Under the pieces are notes generated by a model. It did no database searches and had not been told where the DNA came from. It saw nothing but the letters and a program-made list of their open reading frames with translations. Shown here in pieces: positions 33,981 to 35,540 of a stretch of DNA of 35,540 bases. The position numbers and the translations under genes are program-made. The stretch's first letter is position 1. Each line of letters opens with the position of its first letter. The stretch is from CBDAPI01 sp964565865. GTDB taxonomy: Bacteria; Acidobacteriota; UBA6911; RPQK01; CBDAPI01. Location: positions 1 to 35,540 of the forward strand of contig CAZMGM010000021.1 of the NCBI GenBank assembly GCA_964565865.1, written 5' to 3'.

Positions 33981-35060
33981 CTACACTTCCAATTTTCGTT
34001 TCAGCTCGTCAATCACTTCCACAGGAGTGGGATCCTCGCGATTCAGTATCCCGGAGTAGACACTGGTGAAGTCTCCGAGCAGTACCAGAGACCAGAACCT
34101 CTCCGCCCAAATTGATCCTTCCGATGAGATTTCCAGGCAGCGCCCAGCCTGGCCACCAAGCAGCCGGCAGGTAAAGTCGATCCGTTTTGAAATCTCCGGA
34201 TGATCTTTCTGGTCCCTCAGAAAAACTGCGACCAGCCCTCCCAAACGATCCTGGGGGTGCTTCCAGCCGACGATCTCGTTATGGTTCATTTCCGGGATCA
34301 CGCTGAAGTAGGCGAGGTGCTTTCCATTCTCGGCCAGCTGGCTTGCCCATCTCCGTGCCACGGCGGCGGTACGCCCTTCGACCCCGTAGACAATGACGAT
34401 CCGTCCGTGCAAGTCTTCGGCCAGACGTTTGGCACGGTTCTGGAGGCGCGGGCGTTCAGGACTAAGCTCGTCCGCCTGACGGCGACTCCAGGATTGCCAC
34501 GCTTTCCCTTCCGGACCCGGCGCCACACCCAGCTTATGAAGCAGCGTCTGAAGAATTCCACAACTGAACCCGACGGCAGATCGAGGCGGGTAACCTCCCG
34601 GCATGAGTGCTGTAGGAATTCCGGCGTGGCGACTGGTCTCAAAGAGCTCTCCTCCCGACGTGATACACACAATCTTGGCCTCGGCTGCTAGTGCCCGGTC
34701 CAGACAAGACAATGTCTCAGACGTATTCCCCGAATAGCTGCACAGCACCACAAGACTGCGAGAGTCTACAAAAGGCAGCTCCTGGCTCCGGTTGACCAGA
34801 AAAGGAACGCGCAGGTTAGGCCCTAAAAGTTCCCGCACCAGATCACCGCTGATGGCTGAGCCTCCCATTCCCGAAAAAACAATCTGTTCCGGGGTAAAGT
34901 CGGAACCCTTTAGCGTAGCCATGGGCACCTGCTCGGCAATGCGCAGTGCCTCTTTCACCTGCCGGTCAAAGTGCTCCAGGTAGGACAAAATTCCCGCGCA
35001 ATCAATGCGTTCCACCAACGCCAGATCGTCCAGGTCCAATTCTGCGTTTTCATCTGACAT
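33981..35060 (-). CDS. Bifunctional phosphoglucose/phosphomannose isomerase
   Basis: SIS-domain isomerase of 359 residues, of the archaeal/bacterial PGI/PMI family that interconverts fructose-6-P with glucose-6-P and mannose-6-P. Diagnostic segments are GMGGSAISGDL (about 64-74), CSYSGNTSETL (about 111-121, sugar-phosphate binding) and PEMNHNEIVGW (about 268-278) with the catalytic Glu and His. A C-terminal TSVYSGILNREDPTPVEVI completes the family pattern. It would supply mannose-6-P to the adjacent mutase. The gap to the guanylyltransferase is 12 nt, typical of an operon. Which activity dominates in vivo cannot be told. Confidence 0.93.
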   Translation of the reverse strand: MSDENAELDLDDLALVERIDCAGILSYLEHFDRQVKEALRIAEQVPMATLKGSDFTPEQIVFSGMGGSAISGDLVRELLGPNLRVPFLVNRSQELPFVDSRSLVVLCSYSGNTSETLSCLDRALAAEAKIVCITSGGELFETSRHAGIPTALMPGGYPPRSAVGFSCGILQTLLHKLGVAPGPEGKAWQSWSRRQADELSPERPRLQNRAKRLAEDLHGRIVIVYGVEGRTAAVARRWASQLAENGKHLAYFSVIPEMNHNEIVGWKHPQDRLGGLVAVFLRDQKDHPEISKRIDFTCRLLGGQAGRCLEISSEGSIWAERFWSLVLLGDFTSVYSGILNREDPTPVEVIDELKRKLEV

Positions 35061-35072
35061 AATATGAATATT

Positions 35073-35540
35073 TCAACGTAGTTTATCGTCAATATCCTCA
35101 AGTAAGTCATTAATTTCCTGAGTGCGTTCTCGATGGCACACGAGCAAAACTCCATCCGCATCTACGACAACCAGATCCTGGACACCCACCAGAGCGATCA
35201 ACTTCCCTCCGGTGCTGTACCCTAGGCAGTTCTGGGTATCCAGTGGCACCAGCGTAGTGTTGGTGTGGTTCCCTTCCCTGTCGGAAGGCAGGAGATCAAA
35301 GAGCGCGTGCCAGTCTCCCACATCATCCCACTTGAAGCCGACCGGAATCACTGTCACGCGCCGGGACTTTTCCATGACAGCGTAATCCACCGAGAGACTC
35401 TCCAGACTTTCGAAAAGCCGTTTTCTTTCCTCCTGGTCCTGGCTTTTTGCAATCCTCTGCAGAACCGACCCCAGCTCGGGTTGGGTGGAATTAATCTCCT
35501 CTAGAATATTAGACGTTTTCCACACGAAGATGCCGCTGTT
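35073..35540 (-). CDS. Mannose-1-phosphate guanylyltransferase, C-terminal part (cut by window edge)
   Basis: The last about 155 residues of a sugar-nucleotide transferase that makes GDP-mannose from mannose-1-P and GTP. The gene runs off the window at 35540 and its start is not visible. The part seen opens with NSGIFVW, has the conserved DYAVMEKS and then VIPVGFKWDDVGDWHAL, and ends with the left-handed beta-helix-like tail (LIALVGVQDLVVVDADGVLLV). It appears to be the single-domain type, without the extra isomerase domain seen in bifunctional ManC/AlgA. It is the first visible gene of the GDP-mannose operon, 12 nt before the PGI/PMI gene. Confidence 0.92.
   Translation of the reverse strand, partial: NSGIFVWKTSNILEEINSTQPELGSVLQRIAKSQDQEERKRLFESLESLSVDYAVMEKSRRVTVIPVGFKWDDVGDWHALFDLLPSDREGNHTNTTLVPLDTQNCLGYSTGGKLIALVGVQDLVVVDADGVLLVCHRERTQEINDLLEDIDDKLR

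Overview
The window looks like a piece of the chromosome of a double-membraned (Gram-negative) bacterium. It carries a complete Tol-Pal cluster, signal peptides and a lipobox, and otherwise mostly housekeeping genes. Base composition looks moderately GC-rich by eye (not computed). Three features resemble what I recall from Acidobacteriota: Pal with an extra Ig-like domain, a trypsin-like protease with a long beta-rich tail, and a DapF-like protein with serines in place of the catalytic cysteines. That phylum assignment is an inference with modest confidence. I see no phage, plasmid, IS element, CRISPR array, rRNA or tRNA.

Layout. 41-1582 (-) is guaA; its 5' end sits in a direct-plus-inverted duplication (about 1505-1690). 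1866-2681 (+) is uppP, followed by an unknown exported protein (2917-3618) and a thioredoxin-like [2Fe-2S] ferredoxin (3866-4267). On the minus strand miaB and a bifunctional-nuclease-family gene form a pair (4493-6346). Divergent from miaB is the Tol-Pal operon tolQ-tolR-tolA-tolB-pal-ybgF (6574-11754). A minus-strand run follows: tsaB, an MFS transporter, a large M14 carboxypeptidase, an HtrA protease and ssb (18372 down to 11846). mutS (18627-21122, +) is divergent from tsaB across an AT-rich gap holding an orphan terminator-like hairpin. Then come a 32-residue zinc-ribbon ORF and infA (both -), sbcD-sbcC (+), a decayed lasso-peptide B2-like pseudogene (-), a trypsin-like protease (-) and an arfB-type ribosome rescue factor (+). 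The right end is a minus-strand block: GDP-mannose guanylyltransferase (cut by the window edge), phosphoglucose/phosphomannose isomerase, phosphomannomutase and a DapF homologue, then icd and mdh.

How the genes work together. The Tol-Pal genes build the proton-driven machine that holds the outer membrane to peptidoglycan. The right-hand block gives fructose-6-P -> mannose-6-P -> mannose-1-P -> GDP-mannose, the donor for surface glycans; UppP recycles the lipid carrier used in cell-wall synthesis. icd and mdh are TCA-cycle enzymes. mutS, ssb and sbcCD serve DNA replication and repair; miaB and tsaB modify position 37 of tRNAs; infA and arfB act at translation initiation and ribosome rescue.

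I do not see a complete new multi-gene system. The strongest oddities are the Ser/Ser DapF homologue, the B2-like pseudogene, the rearranged start of guaA, the zinc-ribbon microprotein and the basic extension of IF-1.
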